Source of the DNA: an uncultured Eubacteriales bacterium
Lineage (GTDB): Bacteria; Bacillota; Clostridia; Christensenellales; CAG-314
Length of the DNA stretch: 58,721 bases
Reading direction: 5' to 3'
NCBI GenBank assembly: GCA_900544545.1
Contig: UQVY01000012.1
Location: 1 to 58,721 of the forward strand
In this document: one piece after another, positions 35,878-43,701 of the stretch
Numbering within the stretch: position 1 is the stretch's first letter
Layout of the letters: each line of letters opens with the position of its first letter
Position numbers and translations under genes: made by a program
Notes under the pieces: model-generated
What the model was told of the DNA's origin: nothing
Database searches by the model: none
What the model saw: the letters and a program-made list of their open reading frames with translations, nothing else

Positions 35878-36836
35878 AACTCAGAGTTTATTTATCGGAA
35901 AGTAGCGACGTTTATTACAATATAGCAACGGAAAAATACCTTTTCGACACCGTAAAACCGGACGAAATGCTCGTTTTTCTCTGGAGTAACGACAACACCG
36001 TCGTTATCGGAAAGAATCAGAATGCCTTCGCGGAAGTCAATCTCGGTGCGCTTACGGCGGGCGGAGGAAGGCTTTCGAGAAGATTTACGGGCGGAGGAGC
36101 GGTTTATCACGACGTAAACAACGTCAATTTCACCTTTACCGCAAGAAACGATATTTACGACGAATCCCGTCAGGCTTCGGTAATTCTCGCCGCGATAGAA
36201 TCCTTCGGACTTCGGGGCGAAAAAAACGGAAGAAACGACCTTACCGTCGACGGAAGAAAGTTTTCGGGAAACGCTTATCTTCACGCCGAAGAAAAAGGTA
36301 TGCACCACGGAACTCTTCTTATTTCCACCGATACCGAAAGGATGTCCGAATGCCTTAACGTCGACGCGGCCAAGCTTGCGGGAAAGGGCGTCAGGAGCGT
36401 TAAAAGCCGCGTAGTCAATCTCAGGGAGCTTTGTCCGGATATGACGCGTAAAGCCCTTTCCGAAGCGGTAATCGAAGCCGCCGAAAAGGAATACGGAGCG
36501 GAAAGAGAGCTTATAAGAAAGGAAGAACTCGACGAAAACGCTATAAAAGAGCTTGCGGAATTTCTCGCTTCGGACGAATGGCTTTACGGACGGTCGGTAA
36601 AGGACGCGAAAACCGTTAAATCCCGTTTCGACTGGGGAGGAGCGGAGGTCGTTTTCACTCTTTCGGACGGAAGAATAGAGGACGCGGTTATTTTTACCGA
36701 CAGTCTTATTCCCGACGGGCTCGTGCCGCTGGAAAACAAACTGCGCGGAAAAAACGCCGAAGACCTCAAAAAGCTCGACCTTTCTTCGCAGCCGGAAAAG
36801 GACGTAATCGGAATGCTCGTCGGTGCTCTCGGATAG
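35874..36836 (+). CDS. lplA: Lipoate-protein ligase A
   Basis: Attaches lipoate (via lipoyl-AMP) to lipoyl domains. The 320-residue protein has the RRFTGGGAVYHD motif, the catalytic-Lys region RKFSGNAYL and the C-terminal accessory domain. The ATG at 35874 overlaps the nth stop; the in-frame sequence before it is nth-coding DNA read in another frame. No lipoylated-enzyme gene is nearby, so the substrate, perhaps GcvH or a 2-oxoacid dehydrogenase, lies elsewhere. Confidence 0.92.
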   Translation: MKLRVYLSESSDVYYNIATEKYLFDTVKPDEMLVFLWSNDNTVVIGKNQNAFAEVNLGALTAGGGRLSRRFTGGGAVYHDVNNVNFTFTARNDIYDESRQASVILAAIESFGLRGEKNGRNDLTVDGRKFSGNAYLHAEEKGMHHGTLLISTDTERMSECLNVDAAKLAGKGVRSVKSRVVNLRELCPDMTRKALSEAVIEAAEKEYGAERELIRKEELDENAIKELAEFLASDEWLYGRSVKDAKTVKSRFDWGGAEVVFTLSDGRIEDAVIFTDSLIPDGLVPLENKLRGKNAEDLKKLDLSSQPEKDVIGMLVGALG

Positions 36837-36966
36837 AAGAAGCGACGAGTATAAAAGCGAATAAGCGGATATCGTATAAAAACAAATAAACGTTATAATT
36901 ATAAACAAAAAGCGACCGAAAACGGACGGATAAAAAGGCTTAAGAGGGCGGAAAGAGAGCGAAAAA

Positions 36967-38790
36967 ATGCTGACTTTGGAGGAAAAGATAAAGAATCTTC
37001 CGGAAAATCCGGGGTGTTATATAATGCTTGACGAAGACGGAAACGTGATTTACGTCGGAAAGGCCAAGAATCTTAAAAATCGCGTCAGGCAGTACTTTTT
37101 CGCGTCCGCAAGCCGTCCCGTCAAGGTCGCGAGAATGGTTGAAAAGATAGTCGATTTCCGTTATATAGTAACGGAGAGCGAGACCGACGCGCTGTCTCTC
37201 GAAAACAATCTCATAAAGAAGCACAAACCGCCGTATAATATTCTTTTAAAAGACGACAAGCAGTATCCTTATCTCAAAATAGACGTGAAGAGCGATTACC
37301 CGAGGATAACTATGACTCGCAAGCCCGTTAAAGACGGCTCGAAGTATTTCGGGCCTATAATGGGCGGGAGCGTCAGGGATATGTTCCGCATTCTGGAGGT
37401 ATTTCAGACGGCTACGTGCAAATACGACTTTTCCAGGCTTCCCGACGGTTTCAGACCGTGTCTTAACGCGGATATAGACGTTTGCTGCGCGCCGTGCGTC
37501 GGAAAGGTTACGCAGGAGCAGTATCGCGAAAGGATAGACCGTGCGTCGGAGTTTCTTTCGGGAGATTTTTCGGAGATAAGGAAACTGATTACCGAAAAAA
37601 TGCTGAAGGAATCCGAAGCCGAGCGTTACGAGCAGGCTCTCGAATGCAAGCGGCAGCTTTCGGTTATCGAAAAAATGAAGGAAACCCGACTCGTAAATAC
37701 GGGCGACGATTTCGACGGAGATTTCTTTGCGGTTGCCACAAACGGAATATCGACGGTCGTTTCTCAGCTTATCGTAAGAAAAGGAAGACTTCTCGGCGGC
37801 GATAATTTCGGACTCGAAGACGCTTCTCTTACCTGCGAAGACAGTCTTTCGGGTTTTTTAAGCACCTTTTACGGCGTTACCAATCTCGATACGCGGGATA
37901 TTTACGTCAATACGACTTTGCCCGATTCGGAGGCTCTCGCAGAATCTCTTTCGGCACGAAGGGGAAGGAACATTAAAATAACGAAGCCCGCGCGGGGAGA
38001 AAAACACAGGCTTATTCTTATGGCGGAGGAAAACGCGAGAGTTTATCTGGACAAGAATCAGACAAAAATCGACAGGGAATTCAATTCCACGGTCGGAGCT
38101 ATGGAGCATCTCAAAGCCGCCTTATCGCTTCCGAGACTTCCGAGACGTATGGAATGCTACGACATAAGCAACGTCAGCGGCGTGGATAAGGTTGCGTCGA
38201 TGACGGTATTTACCGACGGACTTCCCGACAGAAAGAGTTACAGGAGATTCCGGATAAAAACCGTCGAGGGCGCGGACGACTTCAGGAGTATGAGAGAGAC
38301 GCTTTACCGAAGATTTATGCGGATGAAATCGGGCGACGAGAGATTCGGAGCGGCTCCCGACCTTATCGTTATCGACGGAGGAAAAGGTCAGCTCGGGTTC
38401 GCCGTGGACGCTATGAACGAAGCGGAAGTCAGCGTTCCGATAGTTTCTCTTGCGAAGCGGGAGGAATGGGTTTTCGTTCCGGACAATCCCGAGCCGATTA
38501 TTCTTCCCCGCAATTCCGTAGGACTTAATCTGCTTATAAATATCCGCGACGAGGCGCATCGTTTCGCAATTACCTATTTCAGAAGCCTTCATGGGAAAAA
38601 TCTTCTCGTCAGCGAACTCGATTCGATTCCGGGGATAGGAAAAAAGAGGCAGTCAGCGCTTATCCGGAAATTCAGGTCGCTCGACGCAATTGCGGACGCG
38701 TCGCTCGGCGAGCTTGCGGATACGCCCGGAATGAACGAAAAAGCCGCAGCCGCCGTTTACGAACATTTCAGAGAGGAATCCGACGATTGA
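36967..38790 (+). CDS. uvrC: Excinuclease ABC subunit C
   Basis: The dual-incision nuclease of nucleotide excision repair. The 607 residues contain the GIY-YIG domain (PGCYIMLDEDGNVIYVGKAK), Cys-rich region, UVR motif (EAERYEQALECKRQLSVIEKM), the RNase H-like domain (MECYDISNVSG; LIVIDGGKGQL) and C-terminal HhH (IPGIGKKRQSALI). The ATG follows a GAGCGAAAAA context with weak SD. It lies downstream of nth and lplA; the 130-nt gap has a TATAAT (36894-36899) but no good -35. Confidence 0.96.
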   Translation: MLTLEEKIKNLPENPGCYIMLDEDGNVIYVGKAKNLKNRVRQYFFASASRPVKVARMVEKIVDFRYIVTESETDALSLENNLIKKHKPPYNILLKDDKQYPYLKIDVKSDYPRITMTRKPVKDGSKYFGPIMGGSVRDMFRILEVFQTATCKYDFSRLPDGFRPCLNADIDVCCAPCVGKVTQEQYRERIDRASEFLSGDFSEIRKLITEKMLKESEAERYEQALECKRQLSVIEKMKETRLVNTGDDFDGDFFAVATNGISTVVSQLIVRKGRLLGGDNFGLEDASLTCEDSLSGFLSTFYGVTNLDTRDIYVNTTLPDSEALAESLSARRGRNIKITKPARGEKHRLILMAEENARVYLDKNQTKIDREFNSTVGAMEHLKAALSLPRLPRRMECYDISNVSGVDKVASMTVFTDGLPDRKSYRRFRIKTVEGADDFRSMRETLYRRFMRMKSGDERFGAAPDLIVIDGGKGQLGFAVDAMNEAEVSVPIVSLAKREEWVFVPDNPEPIILPRNSVGLNLLINIRDEAHRFAITYFRSLHGKNLLVSELDSIPGIGKKRQSALIRKFRSLDAIADASLGELADTPGMNEKAAAAVYEHFREESDD

Positions 38791-38826
38791 CGGAGAAGAA
38801 GATTTTCCGCGGGCGCCCGTAAAACT

Positions 38827-38855
38827 CTTGACAGGACGATGGGAAAGTGGTATCA
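38827..38855 (+). promoter_or_regulatory. Promoter of the S-box-metK transcript
   Basis: TTGACA (38827-38832), a 17-nt spacer and TATCAT (38850-38855), 6 nt before the riboswitch. Confidence 0.85.
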
Positions 38856-38860
38856 TTAAT

Positions 38861-38962
38861 CGGCCATAAAGAGTGTCGGAGGGACGGACCCGAAGAAGAC
38901 ACAGCAACCGGCTCGAAGCAGAGGTGCTAATTTCCGCAAAGCAGAGACTTTGAGATATGGCC
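38861..38962 (+). promoter_or_regulatory. SAM-I (S-box) riboswitch
   Basis: Closing helix P1 is GGCCAT (38861-38866) with ATGGCC (38957-38962). The core has the S-box words GGAGGGAC, CCCGAAGA, CAGCAACCGG and GGTGCTAATTTC in order. It is followed by a terminator at 38971-38997 and sits directly upstream of metK, so SAM binding should favour termination. Confidence 0.93.
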
Positions 38963-38970
38963 TGAGTGGA

Positions 38971-38997
38971 GTCTTTGCGTTGCAAAGGCTTTTTTTG
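38971..38997 (+). terminator. Expression-platform terminator of the S-box
   Basis: GTCTTTGC (38971-38978) pairs with GCAAAGGC (38982-38989), then seven Ts. GCAGAGACTTTGAG just upstream can form a competing antiterminator. Confidence 0.88.
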
Positions 38998-39051
38998 TGC
39001 GGTTTTTTGCGGAGAAAAGCCTTTGAAAGGATCTATTCACGGAGGTTGATT

Positions 39052-40287
39052 ATGAAAAACGAAAAAGAAAATGCGGCGGTTAAGGATTGCTGCGAAGAAA
39101 AGAAAAAAGAAAGAAGACTTTTTACGTCCGAAAGCGTAACCGAAGGTCATCCCGATAAGATGTGCGACCAGATAAGCGATGCCGTACTCGACGCGATTCT
39201 CGAAAAGGATCCCGAAGCGAGAGTGGGCTGCGAAACCTGCGCTTGTACGGGACTCGTTCTGGTTATGGGCGAAATAACCACGCACTGCTACGTAGACATT
39301 CAGAGCATAGTCAGAAAGACTATCGACGAAATCGGATATAACAGAGCCAAGTTCGGATTCGACGCGTCCACGTGCGGAGTATTGACGGCGATTCACGACC
39401 AGAGCGCGGATATAGCTCTCGGAGTGGACGCTTCGCTCGAAAAAAAGCACGGTGGCGACAGATTCGATCAGTTCGGAGCGGGCGATCAGGGAATGATGTT
39501 CGGATTCGCGTGCGACGAAACGCCGGAATATATGCCGCTTCCGATAACGCTTGCGCATAAACTTACGAAAAGGCTCACCGAAGTAAGAAAACAGGGAATT
39601 CTCGATTATCTCAGACCGGACGGAAAGAGTCAGGTCACGGTGGAATACGACGGCGATAAGCCCGTAAGAGTGGATACGATAGTGGTTTCGGCTCAGCACG
39701 CTCCCGAGGTTTCGCAGGAGAAGATAAGAGAGGATATTATCCGCGAGGTCATAAAGCCGGTTATTCCCGAGGGATATCTCGACGAAAAGACGATTTATTA
39801 CGTGAATCCTACCGGTAAATTCGTACTCGGCGGACCTATGGCGGACAGCGGACTTACCGGAAGAAAGCTTATCGTTGATACTTACGGCGGATACTGCGCG
39901 CACGGCGGCGGATCTTTTTCCGGAAAAGACCCGACCAAGGTGGACAGATCGGCTTCGTATATGGCAAGATATATCTGTAAGAATCTTGTTGCCGCCGGAA
40001 TCTGCCGCAAGGTTGAGCTTCAGGTCTCTTATGCGATAGGCGTGGCTCATCCGGTCAGTCTTACCGTCAATACCTACGGTACGGGAATAATAAGCGACGA
40101 CGAAATCACGAAACTTATCCGCGATACGTTCGATATGCGTCCGGCAGCCATTATAGAGAAACTCGGTCTCAGAAGACCTATCTATAAACAGACGGCTAAA
40201 AACGGACATTTCGGCAATCCCGATTATCCGTGGGAAAAGACGGACAGCGTGGAAATCATCAAAGAAAAGCTCGGCTTATCGAAATAG
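39052..40287 (+). CDS. metK: S-adenosylmethionine synthetase
   Basis: Makes SAM from methionine and ATP. The 411-residue protein carries TSESVTEGHPDKMCDQISDA and the P-loop-like GAGDQGMMFGFACDE, plus GGGSFSGKDPTKVDRSASY near the C-terminus. The ATG at 39052 follows GGAGG; the first 20 residues are a charged extension not usual for the family. Expression is controlled by the upstream S-box. A radical SAM maturase elsewhere in the window is one consumer of its product. Confidence 0.97.
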   Translation: MKNEKENAAVKDCCEEKKKERRLFTSESVTEGHPDKMCDQISDAVLDAILEKDPEARVGCETCACTGLVLVMGEITTHCYVDIQSIVRKTIDEIGYNRAKFGFDASTCGVLTAIHDQSADIALGVDASLEKKHGGDRFDQFGAGDQGMMFGFACDETPEYMPLPITLAHKLTKRLTEVRKQGILDYLRPDGKSQVTVEYDGDKPVRVDTIVVSAQHAPEVSQEKIREDIIREVIKPVIPEGYLDEKTIYYVNPTGKFVLGGPMADSGLTGRKLIVDTYGGYCAHGGGSFSGKDPTKVDRSASYMARYICKNLVAAGICRKVELQVSYAIGVAHPVSLTVNTYGTGIISDDEITKLIRDTFDMRPAAIIEKLGLRRPIYKQTAKNGHFGNPDYPWEKTDSVEIIKEKLGLSK

Positions 40288-40303
40288 ACAGGAGAACTAA
40301 AAA

Positions 40304-41347
40304 ATGACAGATCTTAAGGATTACAGGGATTATTGCGAGCAGACTCTTCTCCGCATAATGAACACACACAGCCCCAGCGGCTACTATAAAAGAATAATGC
40401 CCCTTATAAAGGAGCTTGCGGAGGCTCAGGGCGCGGAAGTCTCGATGACGAGAAAGGGTTGCGCTATTCTTCGTTACGAAGGAAAATCGCACGAAAAGAC
40501 GGTCGCGCTTGCGGCTCACTGCGATACGCTCGGCGTTATGGTCAGGTCTCTCGGAAAGAACGGCTGCGTCAACTTCACCAAAATCGGAGGACCGAATCTC
40601 TGTACGCTCGACGGAGAATACTGTACGCTCATTACGCGCGACGAAAGAGAATACACGGGAACGATTCTTTCCAAAAGTCCGTCGGTTCACGTTTACGACG
40701 ACAGCGCGACGAGAAAACGCGACGAAGAAAATATGTATATAAGACTTGACGTCAACGCAAAGACGGTCGAGGACCTGAAGGCTCTCGGAATAAGCTGTGG
40801 GGATTACGTTTGTTTCGACACGAAGACTACGTTTACCGAAAGCGGACACGTCAAATCCCGTTTTCTTGACGATAAAGCAAGCGTTGCCGCTATTTTAACG
40901 GCTATGAAATACCTTTACGACAAAGGAGAAAAGCCCGATTTCGACACGTACGTCATATTTACCGTATTCGAAGAGGTCGGACACGGCGCAAGCTGGCTGC
41001 CCGAAGGAATTTCCGAGCTTCTTGCGGTGGATATGGGTTGTATAGGTCTTGACCTTACCTGCACCGAATACGACGTTTCGATATGCGTGAAGGACAGTTC
41101 CGGTCCTTACGATTACGAAATGACGAGAAGGCTTATGACTCTTGCGGAAAAGAACGGTATAAGCTACGCGGCGGACGTTTATCCGCATTACGGTTCGGAC
41201 GTGGGAGCGGCTCTTCGCGCGGGTTACGACGTAAAGGGCGCGCTTATCGGTACGGGCGTTCACGCTTCGCACGGTATGGAGCGTACTCATATGGACGGTA
41301 TGAAAAATACCATAGCTCTTATTATTGCTTATCTTACGCAAAACTAA
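40304..41347 (+). CDS. M42 family aminopeptidase
   Basis: A cytosolic dinuclear metallo-aminopeptidase of the M42 family. Metal ligands and catalytic residues are visible: His in LAAHCDTLGVM, Asp in RFLDDKASVAA, the Glu pair in FTVFEEVGHG, Asp in AVDMGCIG and His in GTGVHASHGMERTHM. At 347 residues it is standard length. It starts 16 nt after metK and may share its transcript, though a functional link is not obvious. Confidence 0.9.
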   Translation: MTDLKDYRDYCEQTLLRIMNTHSPSGYYKRIMPLIKELAEAQGAEVSMTRKGCAILRYEGKSHEKTVALAAHCDTLGVMVRSLGKNGCVNFTKIGGPNLCTLDGEYCTLITRDEREYTGTILSKSPSVHVYDDSATRKRDEENMYIRLDVNAKTVEDLKALGISCGDYVCFDTKTTFTESGHVKSRFLDDKASVAAILTAMKYLYDKGEKPDFDTYVIFTVFEEVGHGASWLPEGISELLAVDMGCIGLDLTCTEYDVSICVKDSSGPYDYEMTRRLMTLAEKNGISYAADVYPHYGSDVGAALRAGYDVKGALIGTGVHASHGMERTHMDGMKNTIALIIAYLTQN

Positions 41348-41367
41348 GGTTTTTATCCGTTTGCGTA

Positions 41368-41431
41368 TGCGGCAGGAAGTCGCAACGGAATCCGCGGCTC
41401 GGCTGCGGAGACGTTGCGGGAAGGTGCCGCA
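41368..41431. repeat. Nested imperfect inverted repeat
   Basis: Three nested stems: TGCGGCA/TGCCGCA (41368-41374 with 41425-41431), CGCAAC/GTTGCG (41381-41386 with 41413-41418) and CCGC/GCGG (41392-41395 with 41405-41408). Internal-loop strands are GGAAGT and GGAAGG. No T run follows. It lies between the M42 gene and the redox-operon promoter. Confidence 0.75.
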
Positions 41432-41499
41432 GCGCGAACGGGAAAGCCTAATCGGTCGCATTATATCGATTATATAATAACGGTATATAAATCGTATAT

Positions 41500-41528
41500 T
41501 TCACAAGGCTTCGGCTTTGTGTTACAAT
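41500..41528 (+). promoter_or_regulatory. Promoter of the redox operon, with internal hairpin
   Basis: TTCACA (41500-41505), a 17-nt spacer and TACAAT (41523-41528). An inverted repeat CACAAGGC-TTCG-GCTTTGTG (41502-41521) fills the space from the -35 to the -10. It could be an operator for an unknown repressor. Confidence 0.7.
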
Positions 41529-41558
41529 TAAAAAAAACCGCAACGGAAGGTGCAAAAA

Positions 41559-42503
41559 ATGAATAAGATATCCATAATAGGAACCGGCAGCGTCGGCTCC
41601 ACAATAGCTTATACTCTTACCGTAATGGGACTTGCCTCGGAAATAGTTATGATCGATATAGACAATCAGCGGTCGCTCGGGGAAGCTCTCGATATCAGGC
41701 AGGGCGTGCCTTTCTGCGGTAAGCCCTGTACGGTATACGCGGGGGATTATCGCGACGCGGAAGACTCGGACATAGTTATACTTGCTTCGGGAGTCGCGAG
41801 AAAAGCCGGTCAGTCGAGGCTCGAGCTTGCGCAGATAAACGTAGACATAACCAAAAGCATTCTGCCCGAGATAACGAGACGCGCGCCGAACGCAAAGTAC
41901 GTTATAGTAAGTAATCCCGTGGATATTCTTACGTACGTGTTTTTCAAGAGGTCGGGACTTCCCGCGGCGAATATAATAGGTTCGGGAACGATTCTGGATA
42001 CGGCGCGTCTGAGAGCGCGGCTTGCGGAGTATTACAACATAAATCAGAGCAACGTACACGCTTACGTATTCGGAGAACACGGCGATTCTTCGTTTGTTCC
42101 GTGGTCGGTTGCGAATATCGCGGGAGTACCCGTGGAGCAGTGCAGGAGAGTTCTCGCGCATTCGCCGCTTACGCCGGAACTGAACCTTGCCGAAGTCGAG
42201 CAGTACGTGAAGAAATCGGGCGGAAGAGTTATTTCGAGAAAGGGCGCGACTTATTTTGCCGTATCGGTATCGGTCTGTCATATCTGCAAGTGTCTTCTCG
42301 GCGGAATAGACACTACGCTTACCGTATCCACGATGATGAACGGCGAATACGGAGTCAAGGACGTTTGTCTGAGTACGCTCTGCGTCGCGGGACACGACGG
42401 AATAAGAGGAAAAATCAACGTTCCGCTTACGATGAGCGAGATTGAAAAGCTTCATATAAGCGCGAATACTCTCAAAGGAGTCATTTCCGGTCTCGATATC
42501 TGA
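41559..42503 (+). CDS. LDH/MDH-family 2-hydroxyacid dehydrogenase
   Basis: NAD-dependent L-lactate or malate dehydrogenase, 314 residues. The Rossmann motif is IIGTGSVGSTIAY (6-18), the catalytic His is in GEHGDSSFVPW, the Asp-Arg partner region is GTILDTARLR, and substrate Arg87 is in RKAGQSRLEL. At the classical specificity position (Gln102 in Bacillus LDH) this protein has Arg81, as in malate dehydrogenases. The overall sequence is otherwise LDH-like (SRLEL, IDTTLTV). Malate may therefore be the substrate. It is first in the operon, 14 nt before hdrB, and would exchange NADH with the Flx module. ATG chosen over an in-frame GTG at 41550, after GGAAGG. Confidence 0.85.
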   Translation: MNKISIIGTGSVGSTIAYTLTVMGLASEIVMIDIDNQRSLGEALDIRQGVPFCGKPCTVYAGDYRDAEDSDIVILASGVARKAGQSRLELAQINVDITKSILPEITRRAPNAKYVIVSNPVDILTYVFFKRSGLPAANIIGSGTILDTARLRARLAEYYNINQSNVHAYVFGEHGDSSFVPWSVANIAGVPVEQCRRVLAHSPLTPELNLAEVEQYVKKSGGRVISRKGATYFAVSVSVCHICKCLLGGIDTTLTVSTMMNGEYGVKDVCLSTLCVAGHDGIRGKINVPLTMSEIEKLHISANTLKGVISGLDI

Positions 42504-42517
42504 AACGGAGGACAAAA

Positions 42518-43309
42518 ATGAAATACGCTTATTTCCCCGGATGTACGCTCAGGAACAAAGCCGCAAAATTCGATATCTGCGCGAGAAGATCGGCGGAGGT
42601 TCTGGGCGCGGAATTATGCGAAATTCCCGAATGGCAGTGCTGCGGAGGCGCGTTTACCGCAAAGGACGAGATTGCCGCAAAGCTTCCCGCGGTCAGAACT
42701 CTTATAGCCGCAAGAGATTTCGGTTCGCCGCTCATTACGGTGTGCGCCGCCTGCCATAACGTCGTGAAGCAGACCAATCATCTTGTCCGCACGGATTCCG
42801 AATTCCGCGAGAAGGTCAATCTTTACCTCAAGGGCGACAAAGAGCCTTCCTCTTACCGCGGAGAAACGGAAGTTCTGCATTTTCTCGAGCTTGTAAAAAG
42901 AATAGGCTTCGATAAGGTAAGTCAGGCGGTCAGAAAGCCCTTGAACGGAAAGAAGGTCGCCTGCTATTACGGCTGTATGTTGCTTCGTCCGAGTAAAATA
43001 ATGGCTTTCGACGATCCCGAAGACCCTTCCGTTATGGAAGATCTCGTTTCCGCGCTCGGAGGAGAGCCGATTTATTTTCCCGAAAGAAACGAATGTTGCG
43101 GTTCGTATCTCGTTTTGGAGGACGAAAAAGCCGCGCGGGGAAGAAGCGGCGAGGTTGCGAACGACGCGAAAAACCACGGAGCGGAGGTCATAGTAACGGC
43201 TTGTCCGCTGTGCAGGTATAATCTTCTTAAAAGCGGAACGGATATTCCCGTATTGTATTTTACCGAGCTTATGGCGGAGGCTTTGGGCGTAACGGAGGAA
43301 ACGATATGA
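42518..43309 (+). CDS. HdrB-like heterodisulfide reductase subunit
   Basis: A 263-residue protein with two complete CCG domains that bind noncubane [4Fe-4S] clusters. Domain 1 uses Cys9 (YFPGCTL), Cys41-42 (WQCCGGAF) and CAACHN. Domain 2 uses CYYGCM, NECCGSY and CPLC. In HdrABC this subunit reduces a disulfide. All cluster cysteines are kept, so it should be functional. The stop overlaps the hdrC start by 4 nt. In this operon the acceptor could be a small thiol, a protein, or electrons could pass on to the fumarate-reductase-like pair. Confidence 0.9.
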   Translation: MKYAYFPGCTLRNKAAKFDICARRSAEVLGAELCEIPEWQCCGGAFTAKDEIAAKLPAVRTLIAARDFGSPLITVCAACHNVVKQTNHLVRTDSEFREKVNLYLKGDKEPSSYRGETEVLHFLELVKRIGFDKVSQAVRKPLNGKKVACYYGCMLLRPSKIMAFDDPEDPSVMEDLVSALGGEPIYFPERNECCGSYLVLEDEKAARGRSGEVANDAKNHGAEVIVTACPLCRYNLLKSGTDIPVLYFTELMAEALGVTEETI

Positions 43310-43689
43310 ATTCCCGCGTCGGAGAAAACGTTATAATCATAAGCGGAGCCGCGCCGAGAAAGTGTATGCTTTGCGGAAAATGCTCGGCGTCCTGCGTGAG
43401 TTACGACAAAATGGAATATCATCCGCACGAATTCGTCTATATGGTCGAAACGGGAGATATGGAAAGGCTTTTGGCGTCGGAATCGATATATAAATGCGTA
43501 TCGTGTATGGCTTGTGTGGAAAAATGCCCGCGAGGAGTCGCTCCGGGGAAGATTATCGAAGCGGTAAGAGCCGTTGCGCAGAGAAGAAAGGACGGAAGCC
43601 GTATGACGCCGGACGACGTGCCGGAGATTACGGACGACGATACGCCTCAGCAGGCAGTTATGTGCGCGTTGAGGAAGTATCGCAGATAA
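43306..43689 (+). CDS. HdrC-like ferredoxin subunit
   Basis: A 127-residue electron-transfer protein with two [4Fe-4S] motifs, CMLCGKCSASC and CVSCMACVEKCPRG, as in HdrC. It connects HdrA to HdrB in known complexes. The short C-terminal tail is Asp-rich and ends in a small helix. Translation is coupled to hdrB by the ATGA overlap. Confidence 0.9.
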   Translation: MNSRVGENVIIISGAAPRKCMLCGKCSASCVSYDKMEYHPHEFVYMVETGDMERLLASESIYKCVSCMACVEKCPRGVAPGKIIEAVRAVAQRRKDGSRMTPDDVPEITDDDTPQQAVMCALRKYRR

Positions 43690-43701
43690 AGGAGAGAGCG
43701 G

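Noticed and set aside
41500..41528. Rex operator at the redox-operon promoter
   Set aside because: The half-sites TCACAA and TTGTGT are present but in the opposite order to the Rex consensus (TTGTGA then TCACAA), so a Rex claim is not supported.
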